A stretch of DNA of 64,000 bases from an uncultured Bacilli bacterium (GCA_934168245.1 CAKPMY010000004.1:62001-126000); one strand, 5' to 3'; shown: positions 25,778-34,705, counted from the first letter of the stretch. Numbers and translations are program-made. Notes: generated by a model not told the origin, from the sequence alone.

Positions 25778-27568
25778 CTATAATCCTCCTCCAGTACCGA
25801 AAGAGTCTAATTCTTCTTTTGTTACTGTTATGTTTATTCTCATACGTCTATTTCCGCAAACGAATAAAGCCTCGCCTTGGGAATAACGTTTTATACTTTC
25901 TTTTTCACTATCATTTAAATCGATAAGTAGTGATAAATCTTCTACTGCTTGTTTTCTTAGTCCCATTACTAAATAGTAAGATGAGTTATCAAAGATTGCC
26001 TTACCCTGAGTTATAACGGCAGGGTCTGAGAAATCACTTGGTTGTTGAGTTATAATGATTGTTCCGGTGTTGTATTTACGGGCACGACGTTGTACTTGGG
26101 CTAAGAAATCAGCTCCTAAAGTGTTTTTGTCGCCTAATAAGACATGGGCCTCATCAACCATTAAAACTGTATCTACTTCACTATCTAGACATAGTCCCCA
26201 AGCATATTTTAAAACATTAAAGAATAAGGCATTTTTTACAGTAGTATCACTGTTCATTAACTCTTTAATATTAAAGACCATGAAGTCACTATCTCTACTT
26301 ATTGTTGTATGACCATCAAAATAGAATTTTAATTCTTTTGTTATTGGTCTTACTTTTAATTCAAGACGTTCCATTATTTCACGTTCTTGAGTTTGTTCTG
26401 TCATTGACATTAGTCGACCTTTTATAGTGGCATATACATCACTGAATGTTGGATAATCCGCACTTGTATAGTGTGAAAAGTCTGTATTAAAGTCAATTCC
26501 AAATCGTTTATATGTGTCTTGAACTACTTCACTAAACATAGTTAAAACATCTTCTTGAATAGATGGATCATAATATTTCATAAATGCTTTTAAGAACTGA
26601 AGTGTTCTTGTTAGGACTGTATAACCAAGTCCTTGTTTAATTTCTTCTTCATCAGCATCTATTACTACTTCCAATGGGTTAATTAAACCAAACTCTCCAC
26701 CTTTTCCAATATCTATTGTATCGCCTCCAAAAGCCTGAGTAATATCTCTAAATTCATCTTCTGGGTCGATAATAACTATTTGACAACCATTACGAATATG
26801 CCCTCTTAGTAATAATTTGGCTGCGGTTGATTTACCAGAACCAGATGTACCAAGCATAATCATATTGGCATTGTTACGGTTATTTTCTTTCCTTATTTTA
26901 TATAAGAATTGATTAAATAAAATTACACCACCTGAAAAGTCTACACCTAGTAAGGTTGATAATCCAGGGTCTTTTATACTATCAAAGATGAAAGGATACA
27001 TGGCTGCTACTGTTACGGATGGAATTGGGGTACCAATTCTTTGTTCTACATCTTGAGATGGGAAAATTGGTAAAATTGATTTTAAAACTTTTTCCTGTTC
27101 AAAACGTAGTGATACAGCACGTAAGTCCATAGCATCTAAGTAGTTTTTAACATTTACTTTTTTTAGTTCTAGACCTTCTTTAGTAGGTGATGTGATCATG
27201 ATGTGCATTTGAAAGTCAAAAATACGTGCTTGACTAGCAGCAAGCATAGAAATAAAGTATTCCAAACTTTCAGCATCTTGACGATATCTTTCACGAACTG
27301 TTAGGTCTTTTTCATTTCGATATTTTTCTTTTAAGTCGGCAACTTGTTTGTTTAACATTTTAGCCATTTGTTGAAATGGTACAGGGATGTGTTTTATTAC
27401 TACTTTAATTCCTGGCATATTTGTTAATGATGATAAGTAACCTGGTTGAATGTATTTTGGATATGAAATAACAGTTAAAATTGTAGCATAGTTATCACTT
27501 ATAACAAAATCACTTGGATTAAAGTGTAGTCCTTTAGGGGCTAACTGACTTTTTATTCCGATACTCAT
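25778..27568 (-). CDS. virB4: VirB4-type ATPase (TraE/TrsE), ATPase half
   Basis: A 596-aa ATPase of the VirB4 family, the motor conserved in all type IV secretion systems. Walker A MLGTSGSGKSTAAKLLL lies near residue 238, Walker B DTVLMVDEAHVLLG near 460, and VQRRARKYNTGTIIITQQ is the sensor-type segment. The first 180 residues are the membrane-facing region. The start overlaps the stop of the upstream gene by one base (TAATG). The most N-terminal VirB4 region appears to be encoded separately by that upstream gene. Confidence 0.93.
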   Translation of the reverse strand: MSIGIKSQLAPKGLHFNPSDFVISDNYATILTVISYPKYIQPGYLSSLTNMPGIKVVIKHIPVPFQQMAKMLNKQVADLKEKYRNEKDLTVRERYRQDAESLEYFISMLAASQARIFDFQMHIMITSPTKEGLELKKVNVKNYLDAMDLRAVSLRFEQEKVLKSILPIFPSQDVEQRIGTPIPSVTVAAMYPFIFDSIKDPGLSTLLGVDFSGGVILFNQFLYKIRKENNRNNANMIMLGTSGSGKSTAAKLLLRGHIRNGCQIVIIDPEDEFRDITQAFGGDTIDIGKGGEFGLINPLEVVIDADEEEIKQGLGYTVLTRTLQFLKAFMKYYDPSIQEDVLTMFSEVVQDTYKRFGIDFNTDFSHYTSADYPTFSDVYATIKGRLMSMTEQTQEREIMERLELKVRPITKELKFYFDGHTTISRDSDFMVFNIKELMNSDTTVKNALFFNVLKYAWGLCLDSEVDTVLMVDEAHVLLGDKNTLGADFLAQVQRRARKYNTGTIIITQQPSDFSDPAVITQGKAIFDNSSYYLVMGLRKQAVEDLSLLIDLNDSEKESIKRYSQGEALFVCGNRRMRINITVTKEELDSFGTGGGL

Positions 27569-28113
27569 TATGACATCACCATCCCAAATTCAGTATTTGT
27601 TCCCCCATTTAAGAAATTTTCTAAGATAATACGTAAGTCTGAATTATTGACTTGAGCAGCATTTAAGCCACAACTTGCTAAACCATTTATTATTGTTCTT
27701 ACTCTCTTTTGTAATAAATCGACATTTTTATCCTTAAATAAAATGTAGTATTCAGTATCAACAACGTTGTTACTGATAAACATATTACCTTTATTTATGT
27801 CTTGTAATATTAATTTTCTAATTGCTGGATCTGATGCTTCATTGTAAAGTAACTGAAGTTGAGCCATATAGACAGAAATATCTACTGGACGATCGGCTAC
27901 TACTAACCAGAATTCAAAGTCTAACATATTATAGAAGTTTTTTAAACTTATTAAGACATTATTTTGGGCTTGAGGATCAAGGATAAATATATTTCTTGGT
28001 GTAATTTTTACACCTGTTACTTTCTGATTACTTGAAGTGATTATAAATCCATTTTGAATACCTTTTATAGGTAACCAATCTTCTGTATAACCAGATGTTA
28101 TTTTTTTAGCCAT
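27568..28113 (-). CDS. split VirB4 N-terminal-like domain protein
   Basis: A 181-aa soluble protein starting AKKITSGYTEDWLPIKGIQNGF, with an ITPRNIFIL strand and a helical domain after it. This pattern resembles the N-terminal domain of Gram-positive VirB4/TraE proteins. Because it sits directly before the ATPase gene and shares the TAATG junction, it likely works as a separate N-terminal subunit of VirB4. It overlaps the PrgI-like gene upstream by 16 bases. A distinct conserved T4SS protein is the alternative. Confidence 0.6.
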   Translation of the reverse strand: MAKKITSGYTEDWLPIKGIQNGFIITSSNQKVTGVKITPRNIFILDPQAQNNVLISLKNFYNMLDFEFWLVVADRPVDISVYMAQLQLLYNEASDPAIRKLILQDINKGNMFISNNVVDTEYYILFKDKNVDLLQKRVRTIINGLASCGLNAAQVNNSDLRIILENFLNGGTNTEFGMVMS

Positions 28114-28409
28114 TCTTTATAGCACCAACCTTTCCAACGATATGTTTGTCTTGATGTTAAGTAATCATATACTTCAATAATTATATTTAAAACATTGTGA
28201 TAGTATGGTACAGGGGCTACTAGCATTGCACATATAATGCCAGGGGATAATGCTAGTATTGTACCTAATGTTGATGTAATTGGTATTAAGGCTAGTATCA
28301 TTACGGTAGTAAGGACACCAGATATTAAAATTATCAAATCACTAGTTCTAAATATACCTAATATTAATTGCCCGTTCTTTGTATTAGCGGGTATTAAGTA
28401 GTCATTCAT
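28098..28409 (-). CDS. PrgI/VirB3-like membrane protein
   Basis: A 103-aa protein with two membrane helices (about 23-43 and 47-70) after a short basic N-terminus (DYLIPANTKNGQLILGIFRTSDL) and a polar C-terminus (SRQTYRWKGWCYKEW). Size, topology and place just before VirB4 match PrgI/VirB3 proteins, which anchor VirB4 at the inner membrane. Ribosome site AAGGAGTGTGATATAG. Confidence 0.75.
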   Translation of the reverse strand: MNDYLIPANTKNGQLILGIFRTSDLIILISGVLTTVMILALIPITSTLGTILALSPGIICAMLVAPVPYYHNVLNIIIEVYDYLTSRQTYRWKGWCYKEWLKK

Positions 28410-28434
28410 CTATATCACACTCCTTTTTAGTTTT

Positions 28435-30294
28435 TTATAAGCGGTCGCCAATTGGTCCAGCAACACCATTATCTGTATTAAAGTCTATTGCAGTATTATC
28501 ATGCCAATTTTCACCCATTGTTGAAGTCTTGTTTGCTGCATTTTGCTTTTGTCTTCTAGCAGAAAGATATGGATGTTTTCTGCCTCTTGCTTTTTCACGA
28601 TATCCAACTGTTTGTCCATATTTTTGTTGTTCGGCTTTCATGTCGTTATATGCAGATTCTGCATCTGAAGTTCTAGCTCTTTGTTGAGCAATTGCCTCTG
28701 ACCAATCGTCCTTATCTATATACTTAGTTTGATAAATATCTCGTCCTCTTGAATCTTTTGTTTTGTAAGTAACTGCATATTTTCCAGTATTTTCATCATA
28801 TCCCTTATTTTGGGCATCCTCCATTGCTTGTAATATACCTTTTTGTAGATACATGTCTCCTTTATATTGATCTGCAACAGCTGGACTAATTCCTTCATTA
28901 GATAATCTGCTTCTTCCTCTTTGCATTGCTCTTGCAGTCATCTTATCATTACCTGTAATTATTTGAGCGGCTAAATCTCTACCAGCGTTATAAGACATAC
29001 CTAGTCTTGGTGGGGCTTTGCCACTGTTAATTGCATTAATATTGTTGTCAGTGGCATCTTGTGCTGCCCAACGGGCATCTTGGAATGTTCCACCTTGTCT
29101 TAGTGCTCCGGCTCCGGCTAAAATAGCAGATAAACCGATATTACTCATTGTGCCTTGTAAACCTAGAACATCTTCAAAGAATTTTGGAGCCTGTCTTACA
29201 AATAGGAATAAACCTATTACTACAAATACAAAGGCTATAGCACCAGTTATGCCATCACCAAATTCGGCTGTTATTCCTTCGGATACAAAGTCACTAACTA
29301 TGAAGATTGCAAAGTATAATATGGCAAGCCGTATAAATAAATCTAAATAAGTTGTTGTAATGGCTTTTACCCATAAACTAAATGAGTCAGCACCTTTTCC
29401 TTCTTTCGCTGAAATACTCATATGACTTATTATTGGAATTGGAGCAATTAAACGTAGAACTGCCAACTTTATTGAACGGATGGCTATATCAACAGTAAAG
29501 CCGATCATAATTATGGATATTATATATCCGGCTACTCCACCTATTGGGCTATAGGCAAATACATATACTCCACTGTTGGTAAGTTTTTTTAACCCTGAAA
29601 TTGCACCACCAAATAATGATCCCATATTTTGCGAAGAACATTCTTCGTTTATTAAAGATACTATCTGTTGAGCATTGTCACCCTCATAAATTTTTCTTGT
29701 TGTATCGTTTAAATCACAGGCTTGAGTGCCTTTAGATGTCATATTAGGTCTAATAAATAGTCTGGCTAGAGTTGTTGTGAGCTTACTTCCCTTTTTACCC
29801 ATACTGTCCTCATCGGTATCTTTATCTACACCTAAAATAAGTTTGCCAAGTGTGTTATTTTCTAATATTCTAGTTTGTAAAGAGTATAGGGCACCAAAAA
29901 TAATACCATTATTTTTTAATTCCTTTTCCCATTGATTTGATGGATTTGGAATATTAATAGGAGTTATTAAAGCTAAAATTACAAGTGAAGTAATAATTCT
30001 AGTAATTATTTTTCCGGCACCATTTTTTTTATCTGTTACTCTGGCTGGATCTACAATTCCTTCTAGGATTGTTACGGCAAATTTAAAGAGCATAAAAATT
30101 CCAATTATTAGTTGGCATTTATAGTACGCATTATTTATTAGTTCATTACCATTTATAAAAAATTCGGCTGTTGCGACATGAAAGAAAACTTCATATACTA
30201 CATCTAGAATTGTATATGCGATTCTTTCAAAAATAAATGATAATACAGTTCTTATCAAATCACTGATTGTCCCAGCGGGCATTAAATCTACCAT
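28435..30294 (-). CDS. VirB6/TrbL-like polytopic channel protein
   Basis: A 619-aa protein. Residues 1-400 hold about six to seven hydrophobic segments, among them CQLIIGIFMLFKFAVTILEG, GGVAGYIISIIMIGFTVDIA and GAIAFVFVVIGLFLF. Residues 400-619 are a polar, Gln/Arg/Asn-rich cytoplasmic tail. VirB6-type proteins form the inner-membrane part of the type IV channel. The position between VirB2-like genes and PrgI/VirB4 is the canonical order in Gram-positive systems. Confidence 0.8.
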   Translation of the reverse strand: MVDLMPAGTISDLIRTVLSFIFERIAYTILDVVYEVFFHVATAEFFINGNELINNAYYKCQLIIGIFMLFKFAVTILEGIVDPARVTDKKNGAGKIITRIITSLVILALITPINIPNPSNQWEKELKNNGIIFGALYSLQTRILENNTLGKLILGVDKDTDEDSMGKKGSKLTTTLARLFIRPNMTSKGTQACDLNDTTRKIYEGDNAQQIVSLINEECSSQNMGSLFGGAISGLKKLTNSGVYVFAYSPIGGVAGYIISIIMIGFTVDIAIRSIKLAVLRLIAPIPIISHMSISAKEGKGADSFSLWVKAITTTYLDLFIRLAILYFAIFIVSDFVSEGITAEFGDGITGAIAFVFVVIGLFLFVRQAPKFFEDVLGLQGTMSNIGLSAILAGAGALRQGGTFQDARWAAQDATDNNINAINSGKAPPRLGMSYNAGRDLAAQIITGNDKMTARAMQRGRSRLSNEGISPAVADQYKGDMYLQKGILQAMEDAQNKGYDENTGKYAVTYKTKDSRGRDIYQTKYIDKDDWSEAIAQQRARTSDAESAYNDMKAEQQKYGQTVGYREKARGRKHPYLSARRQKQNAANKTSTMGENWHDNTAIDFNTDNGVAGPIGDRL

Positions 30295-30305
30295 TGTTTA
30301 TCACC

Positions 30306-30776
30306 TCACATAAAAATACTTATTTCACCAGATGTTATACCAAAGACGTTCAAAATTACACTAATCAAGGTTGGTAAAACAAATAGTGCTGCTGCTAATA
30401 TTAATCTCGTTATTAAGTTCTTTTGAGCTTTTGAGAGACTCTCATCATCAGAGGTTAATATTGCTTTTACAAAGTCTATACTACTTAAGATTAGGACAAG
30501 AAATGGTCCGATAATTTTCAAGTAACTTAATATCTCATTTAATAACCAGGCTACAGAACATTCACATTCTATATTTCCTAGTACAGATGTATCTTCTGTA
30601 CACTCTGTTTTTCGTTCACAGGCTTTACTAAAGGCTTTACTTTCTTTATCAGCAAGTTGTACATAATTACTTACTTTTATATTAGTTGTTGCTAAACTTT
30701 TTGCTGATACACTAAAAGAACTAAGCATTATTAGTCCTATTATTAATAAGAAACAAAAAGTAGTTCCTTTTTTCAT
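30306..30776 (-). CDS. VirB2-like two-helix protein with signal peptide
   Basis: A 156-aa protein starting MKKGTTFCFLLIIGLIMLSS with a likely signal cleavage after SVSA, a Cys-containing exterior part (CERKTECTED...CECS) and a C-terminal hydrophobic hairpin (YLKIIGPFLVLILSSIDFVKAILTS then LILAAALFVLPTLISVILNVFG). The hairpin matches those at 30845-31183 and in the NlpC fusion at 55681-56493. It is likely a minor pilin or channel-wall subunit. The start at 30776 has GGAGTGAT upstream; the longer frame would read through a promoter. Confidence 0.7.
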   Translation of the reverse strand: MKKGTTFCFLLIIGLIMLSSFSVSAKSLATTNIKVSNYVQLADKESKAFSKACERKTECTEDTSVLGNIECECSVAWLLNEILSYLKIIGPFLVLILSSIDFVKAILTSDDESLSKAQKNLITRLILAAALFVLPTLISVILNVFGITSGEISIFM

Positions 30777-30794
30777 ATAGATCACTCCAAATAC

Positions 30795-30803
30795 ATTATA
30801 ACA
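30795..30803 (-). promoter_or_regulatory. extended -10 promoter for the 30776 gene
   Basis: Minus-strand TGTTATAAT (30803-30795), an extended -10, lies between the terminator at 30829-30850 and the ATG at 30776. It would restart transcription of the virB6-virB4-virD4 half. The -35 is poor. Confidence 0.5.
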
Positions 30804-30820
30804 CAATAAGTATATCAAAA

Positions 30821-30850
30821 GAAAAAAAAAATAGCAATTGTTTGCTATTT
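30821..30850 (-). terminator. strong terminator after the pilin-like gene
   Basis: Minus-strand AAATAGCAA-ACAA-TTGCTATTT, a perfect 9-pair stem followed by nine T, inside the long operon and directly after the 112-aa gene. Confidence 0.9.
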
Positions 30851-31183
30851 ATTTATTATATATGCATTGTTCCAACATTTTGACCAACTAGTAGTATCTT
30901 CATCACCTACACCAATTGCTACCACATTCATAATTAATGAAACTAATTGTGGTACTAGGAAAACTAAAACAGCATAAATAACTCTTTTAATTAATCTAGA
31001 TTGTGCGGCTTTTACTTCTTTTTCATCACTAGCAATAACTGCTTTACCTAAATCAAAGACACCAAATAAAAGTAAACCAATTGGAATTAATATACAAATA
31101 TATTTTAAAATTCCATCTCTTATTATTTTGATTACTGGCTCTAGTCCGTCACATGCACCACCAACTGTGCCAACGTTTTTCAT
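30845..31183 (-). CDS. VirB2-like candidate major pilin
   Basis: A 112-aa protein with two hydrophobic helices (YICILIPIGLLLFGVFDLGK and VIYAVLVFLVPQLVSLIMNV) joined by a short charged loop (ASDEKEVKAAQSRLIKR), the topology of VirB2/TrbC pilins. No cleavable signal is obvious. It alone in the cluster is bracketed by a TTGACA/TATTAT promoter and a strong terminator, suggesting high, separate expression, as expected of the main subunit. Cysteines at both ends (GACDG, SKCWN) could form a disulfide. Confidence 0.7.
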   Translation of the reverse strand: MKNVGTVGGACDGLEPVIKIIRDGILKYICILIPIGLLLFGVFDLGKAVIASDEKEVKAAQSRLIKRVIYAVLVFLVPQLVSLIMNVVAIGVGDEDTTSWSKCWNNAYIINK

Positions 31184-31212
31184 AATACCTCTCCTTTGCT
31201 TTTGCTATAAAT

Positions 31213-31241
31213 ATAATAGCCTATTAACAAATATTTGTCAA
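31213..31241 (-). promoter_or_regulatory. strong promoter of the pilin-like gene
   Basis: Minus-strand TTGACA (31241-31236), 17-base spacer, TATTAT (31218-31213). It overlaps the last codons and stop of the TadZ-like gene above it. Confidence 0.8.
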
Positions 31242-31243
31242 TC

Positions 31244-32242
31244 TTATCTTCTAAATAATCCAAAAACTCGTCCGGAATTATTATTATTTGGCTTGGATGC
31301 TGATGTCAATAACCCTATTCTACCTAAAAAGTCGTTTATTGCGCCATTTCTTTGTCTCTCATCTAAAGGAGGCATATTATAAAATACTTTTATATTTGAC
31401 TCCATTTCAAAATCACCAACATCTTTGTTTGATAATAGACTCTTTGTTAATATAACATTTTTATTTTTTACCCTACTAAATACAGTAGGTTCTCTTCTTA
31501 TCGCTTTATTTAGTTTCATTATGCTTGGTTCTATCAAGTAAAATACTTCTTGACAAACTTCATCATGTGGATAAGCATTTAGGTCGATTAATATTACTTG
31601 TGCCTGTGTATTTTGGGCTATAATATCTTTTAAATCTTCCTTTGTCGTTGAAATCATATTTTTGTCATTAAAAAATACAAAATCCTTTTTATCCACTTCA
31701 ATGGCAAGTACATTTTCATTCATGGCTGCTTCTAATTCTTTTTTTATCATATAAATCAAAGTAGAAGAACCAGCATTATCTGTTATACTTCTGAAACCTA
31801 TTACAGTGGAATTTGTATTTAACTCAGTAGTTGCTCCTTCAGTAACTACTACTGGTCTTGCCATATGCTGAAGATTTTCAACAGCAGCATAAGTATTTGG
31901 CCTTTGTAATAAATATTTAATACCATCAATATTAGTTGTAAAGTTATACAATCCAAAAGAGATTATCTTCGATAAGAATATTGAATTACATAACCTAGCA
32001 TTACTATCTGGTATAAATAAAATTATTTTATCAGGATCTAGTTGTTGTGCCAAAGTAAGATAATTATCTGCATTTTCATAATTTTTAATAGCAGTGACAT
32101 CAAGTATCATTTTATTAAAGAAAAAGTCTTTGAACATTCCAACTATTTCTCTAGGCTCATAACAACCGGTAATAGTTTTAATTATATCTATATCTAGATT
32201 GCTAAGAGCATTTTGTTGTTCATTTGCTATAATAACGTTCAT
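31244..32242 (-). CDS. TadZ/CpaE-like protein with degenerate P-loop
   Basis: A 332-aa protein with a receiver-like N-terminal half (about 1-135) and a MinD/ParA-like half starting VIGFRSITDNAGSSTLIYMI. The signature KGGxGKT has become NAGSST, losing the lysines, as in atypical TadZ proteins. AQVILIDLNAYPHDE resembles the following strand. TadZ places the Tad pilus machine in the cell. Its place after the TadE-like gene supports this. The last residues are Asn- and Arg-rich. Confidence 0.65.
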   Translation of the reverse strand: MNVIIANEQQNALSNLDIDIIKTITGCYEPREIVGMFKDFFFNKMILDVTAIKNYENADNYLTLAQQLDPDKIILFIPDSNARLCNSIFLSKIISFGLYNFTTNIDGIKYLLQRPNTYAAVENLQHMARPVVVTEGATTELNTNSTVIGFRSITDNAGSSTLIYMIKKELEAAMNENVLAIEVDKKDFVFFNDKNMISTTKEDLKDIIAQNTQAQVILIDLNAYPHDEVCQEVFYLIEPSIMKLNKAIRREPTVFSRVKNKNVILTKSLLSNKDVGDFEMESNIKVFYNMPPLDERQRNGAINDFLGRIGLLTSASKPNNNNSGRVFGLFRR

Positions 32243-32259
32243 ATTATTCTTTCCTTATC

Positions 32260-32709
32260 TTAACCAGCGGTTGGTACAAATTGTTTTGTTGTACCAGATA
32301 CTTGAAATATACGTAACTGCGGCATGATTTTGTTAATTATAGGAATATCTATAGATATGGCTGTGACTACTTTATAGTAAACTTTTTTGTCTTGATCGTT
32401 TACTGAGTCACCCGTTCTATCTGGTTCTACTCTTTGAATACAATATCCATTTTTACAATCATAGCCTTCAATACTTAACTGTGTTAATGAACTATAGCCT
32501 ATTTCTTTCATATAGTTTTTTATTTCTGTATCACATGCTCCATTATCATTACCACAGTTACCCTCATATTGTTCAATTGTGGTGATTATTTTATTTTTTA
32601 CACGAAAAGCCTTGGTGTATGTAACATTGAATGCTAAATATCCAGAAACTAATACTAAAAATACAACGATAATTACCATATTCATAAGTCCACCAAACGC
32701 ATCACGCAT
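32260..32709 (-). CDS. TadE-like pseudopilin
   Basis: A 149-aa protein. FGGLMNMVIIVVFLVLVSGYLAF is a single N-terminal membrane helix, followed by a small exterior domain with four cysteines (GNCGN, ACDT, YDCKNGYC). Size and topology match TadE-type minor pilins, and it is encoded between Flp-like and TadZ-like genes. No clear prepilin cleavage site was found. Confidence 0.6.
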   Translation of the reverse strand: MRDAFGGLMNMVIIVVFLVLVSGYLAFNVTYTKAFRVKNKIITTIEQYEGNCGNDNGACDTEIKNYMKEIGYSSLTQLSIEGYDCKNGYCIQRVEPDRTGDSVNDQDKKVYYKVVTAISIDIPIINKIMPQLRIFQVSGTTKQFVPTAG

Positions 32710-32736
32710 TGCTAATCACCTCTTTTTATTTATCTT

Positions 32737-32919
32737 TTATCTCTCTTGAACGATCATACTATAGCCTGGTTGACCATTGTAATTGTTGCTAACATTCTCC
32801 CATTGTTGACCAATAGAATTTTGAATTTTTGGCCACATAACCCAGAAGAAACCAATTACAGCGGCTATTGCGATTAATGTAATTACTGTTAAATTTAATT
32901 CACCTGTTGCTGCTTTCAT
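32737..32919 (-). CDS. Flp-pilin-like small protein
   Basis: A 60-aa protein, MKAATGELNLTVITLIAIAAV, with one hydrophobic helix (about 9-29) and a polar tail. The size, the Gly-Glu before the helix and the place next to TadB/TadC suggest an Flp-type pilin. The normal G|xxxxE site is not well conserved, and no prepilin peptidase gene is seen here. It has its own promoter at 32956-32984. Confidence 0.6.
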   Translation of the reverse strand: MKAATGELNLTVITLIAIAAVIGFFWVMWPKIQNSIGQQWENVSNNYNGQPGYSMIVQER

Positions 32920-32955
32920 TTATATATACCTCTCCTTTCCAATTATTACATTTTA

Positions 32956-32984
32956 ATTATAACAAATTATTTTTTTATAATCAA
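32956..32984 (-). promoter_or_regulatory. promoter of the Flp-like gene
   Basis: Minus-strand TTGATT (32984-32979), 17-base spacer, TATAAT (32961-32956) with a TG extension. It lies in a 71-base gap inside the operon. Confidence 0.75.
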
Positions 32985-32990
32985 TATTTT

Positions 32991-33803
32991 TTACATGCTA
33001 AACATCATCATCATAGAAATTAGAATAATTAACATTACACCAACTCCAGTTACTACTAACATAACCATAGTTTGACTTTCCATATGATTTAGGCGTTCCT
33101 TGTATTTTGTTTCACGGGCTTTATTTTGAAGATTTGAAACTGTTTTAGAAAACATCATTAATCTTTCTTGTTTTTTCTCCTGTGAACCTAGACCAAGTCT
33201 GTATAACAAACGCATCATTCGCATTGAATCACGAACTGGATAAGTATTGGCAAACTCCATATACGGGTCGATTGTTGAATCACCAGAGTTTATTTTACTT
33301 ATTAATTGTCTTAGACCTGGTTTAAATATATCTGGAGCATCATCAATTGATTTACCTAAGGCAACTGGTACTGTGTAGTGTTGAATTAAGATTTCCAAAC
33401 TCTTTAAGTAGTATGGTAACATAATATCAATTTCATGAAGATGAGTTTTATAAAAACTCTTTAGTTGCATATAAGGTAGTTTAAAGGCTAAGGCTCCAAC
33501 TAGTATAGATAATACTAAGTTTAAGAAGAATTGTGGATTGAAGAGACTGGTTGATGTACTACCTGATGTTGCGGTTAAGGCTAGTACTACTAAAAACACT
33601 ACTATGGCATTAGTACATCTTTTCATATATAGTTGGTCAACATCTACATCTTCTCCGTACTTAGCATACACTAAGAATGTATAATCTTCTTCTCTTATTA
33701 CTTGTAAATATTTTTCATTATCAATCATAAATTTCTTTTTATCAATGGTACCATTGTAAATTAAGATTCCAATTATGATTGCTCCTACTATTAATGCTTC
33801 CAT
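32991..33803 (-). CDS. tadC: TadC-like pilus platform protein
   Basis: A 270-aa T2SS-F-domain protein. Membrane segments occur near residues 2-18, 67-110 and the C-terminus (MVMLVVTGVGVMLIILISMM), with the central helical domain (LPYYLKSLEILIQHYTVPVA). TadB and TadC form the inner-membrane platform on which the TadA ATPase drives pilus assembly. Start overlaps the tadB stop by one base (TAATG). Confidence 0.75.
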   Translation of the reverse strand: MEALIVGAIIIGILIYNGTIDKKKFMIDNEKYLQVIREEDYTFLVYAKYGEDVDVDQLYMKRCTNAIVVFLVVLALTATSGSTSTSLFNPQFFLNLVLSILVGALAFKLPYMQLKSFYKTHLHEIDIMLPYYLKSLEILIQHYTVPVALGKSIDDAPDIFKPGLRQLISKINSGDSTIDPYMEFANTYPVRDSMRMMRLLYRLGLGSQEKKQERLMMFSKTVSNLQNKARETKYKERLNHMESQTMVMLVVTGVGVMLIILISMMMMFSM

Positions 33804-34705
33804 TATTCAGCACCTACATTCTCATTATAATATTTTTCACCTTTTAGCAAGAAGTATGAATTTATAATTAATACTCCATGTAAAAGTAGTTTTACATACC
33901 ATCTACCTAAAAGTATGATATATGTTTCTCTACCTAGTAAGTATTGAACAAGCATAGCCATTAAATATAGCATGATACCGAATTGTAAGAAGGACTTATG
34001 GAAAGCCGCTCTTTCAATACGGTCACGATAAACGCTTTCAACTAACATATCGATATCTAGTTGCATGTTATCTAATGAATCTGCGGAGTTCCTAGCACCT
34101 TCTTTAGTTATTTGTAAGAATAATTGATGCATATTCTTAACGATGTAATATGGATATGTTCTACTCATATGGGCTAAAGCCTCATCAATACTACCATTTT
34201 TATATGCCAAATCGATCATGTAGTCAACATCACTTTTTACTGGATCTTCTAGTATTCCTGAGTTTCTAACTCCTTCTAGTGACTTTACGAAACTTTGAGT
34301 TGTAGCAAACTCCATAATAACGTTAGAAGTATATACTTGAATTTGCTCAAAGATGAACTCACTATATATTCTTTTACATCTTAAGTAAGAAAGATAGGGA
34401 ACTATCATTATAACTGCTATGATGTAAAAGATACAGATTACTAGATTATAGAAGTAAAGATATGTTACTACTCCAGCAAAGATTGACATTGTTATTACTT
34501 GGACTGAGTATTGTTTAGGAGTATATTCTTGACCTAATTCCTTAGTTTTTTCTCTTACTACTTTGAAAGAGTAAGGAGCAAATCTGTCATACATCTGTTG
34601 TACTTGAACGGTAATAAACTTTCCGAAATTTTGGCCTTTATAATTACGATAACCTACAATACCTACAGCAATAACTATTAATATTAATAACTCTTCAATA
34701 TACAT
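33803..34705 (-). CDS. tadB: TadB-like pilus platform protein
   Basis: A 300-aa T2SS-F-domain protein with an N-terminal span, two mid spans (about 75-110), the core ATTQSFVKSLEGVRNSG and two C-terminal spans. It is encoded directly between the TadA-like ATPase and TadC. It should sit in the inner membrane and couple ATP hydrolysis to pilin movement. Confidence 0.75.
   Translation of the reverse strand: MYIEELLILIVIAVGIVGYRNYKGQNFGKFITVQVQQMYDRFAPYSFKVVREKTKELGQEYTPKQYSVQVITMSIFAGVVTYLYFYNLVICIFYIIAVIMIVPYLSYLRCKRIYSEFIFEQIQVYTSNVIMEFATTQSFVKSLEGVRNSGILEDPVKSDVDYMIDLAYKNGSIDEALAHMSRTYPYYIVKNMHQLFLQITKEGARNSADSLDNMQLDIDMLVESVYRDRIERAAFHKSFLQFGIMLYLMAMLVQYLLGRETYIILLGRWYVKLLLHGVLIINSYFLLKGEKYYNENVGAE

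Noticed and set aside
28716..28898. 60-codon open frame inside the VirB6-like gene
   Set aside because: It is an alternative frame on the same strand within a well-supported coding region, with no ribosome site.
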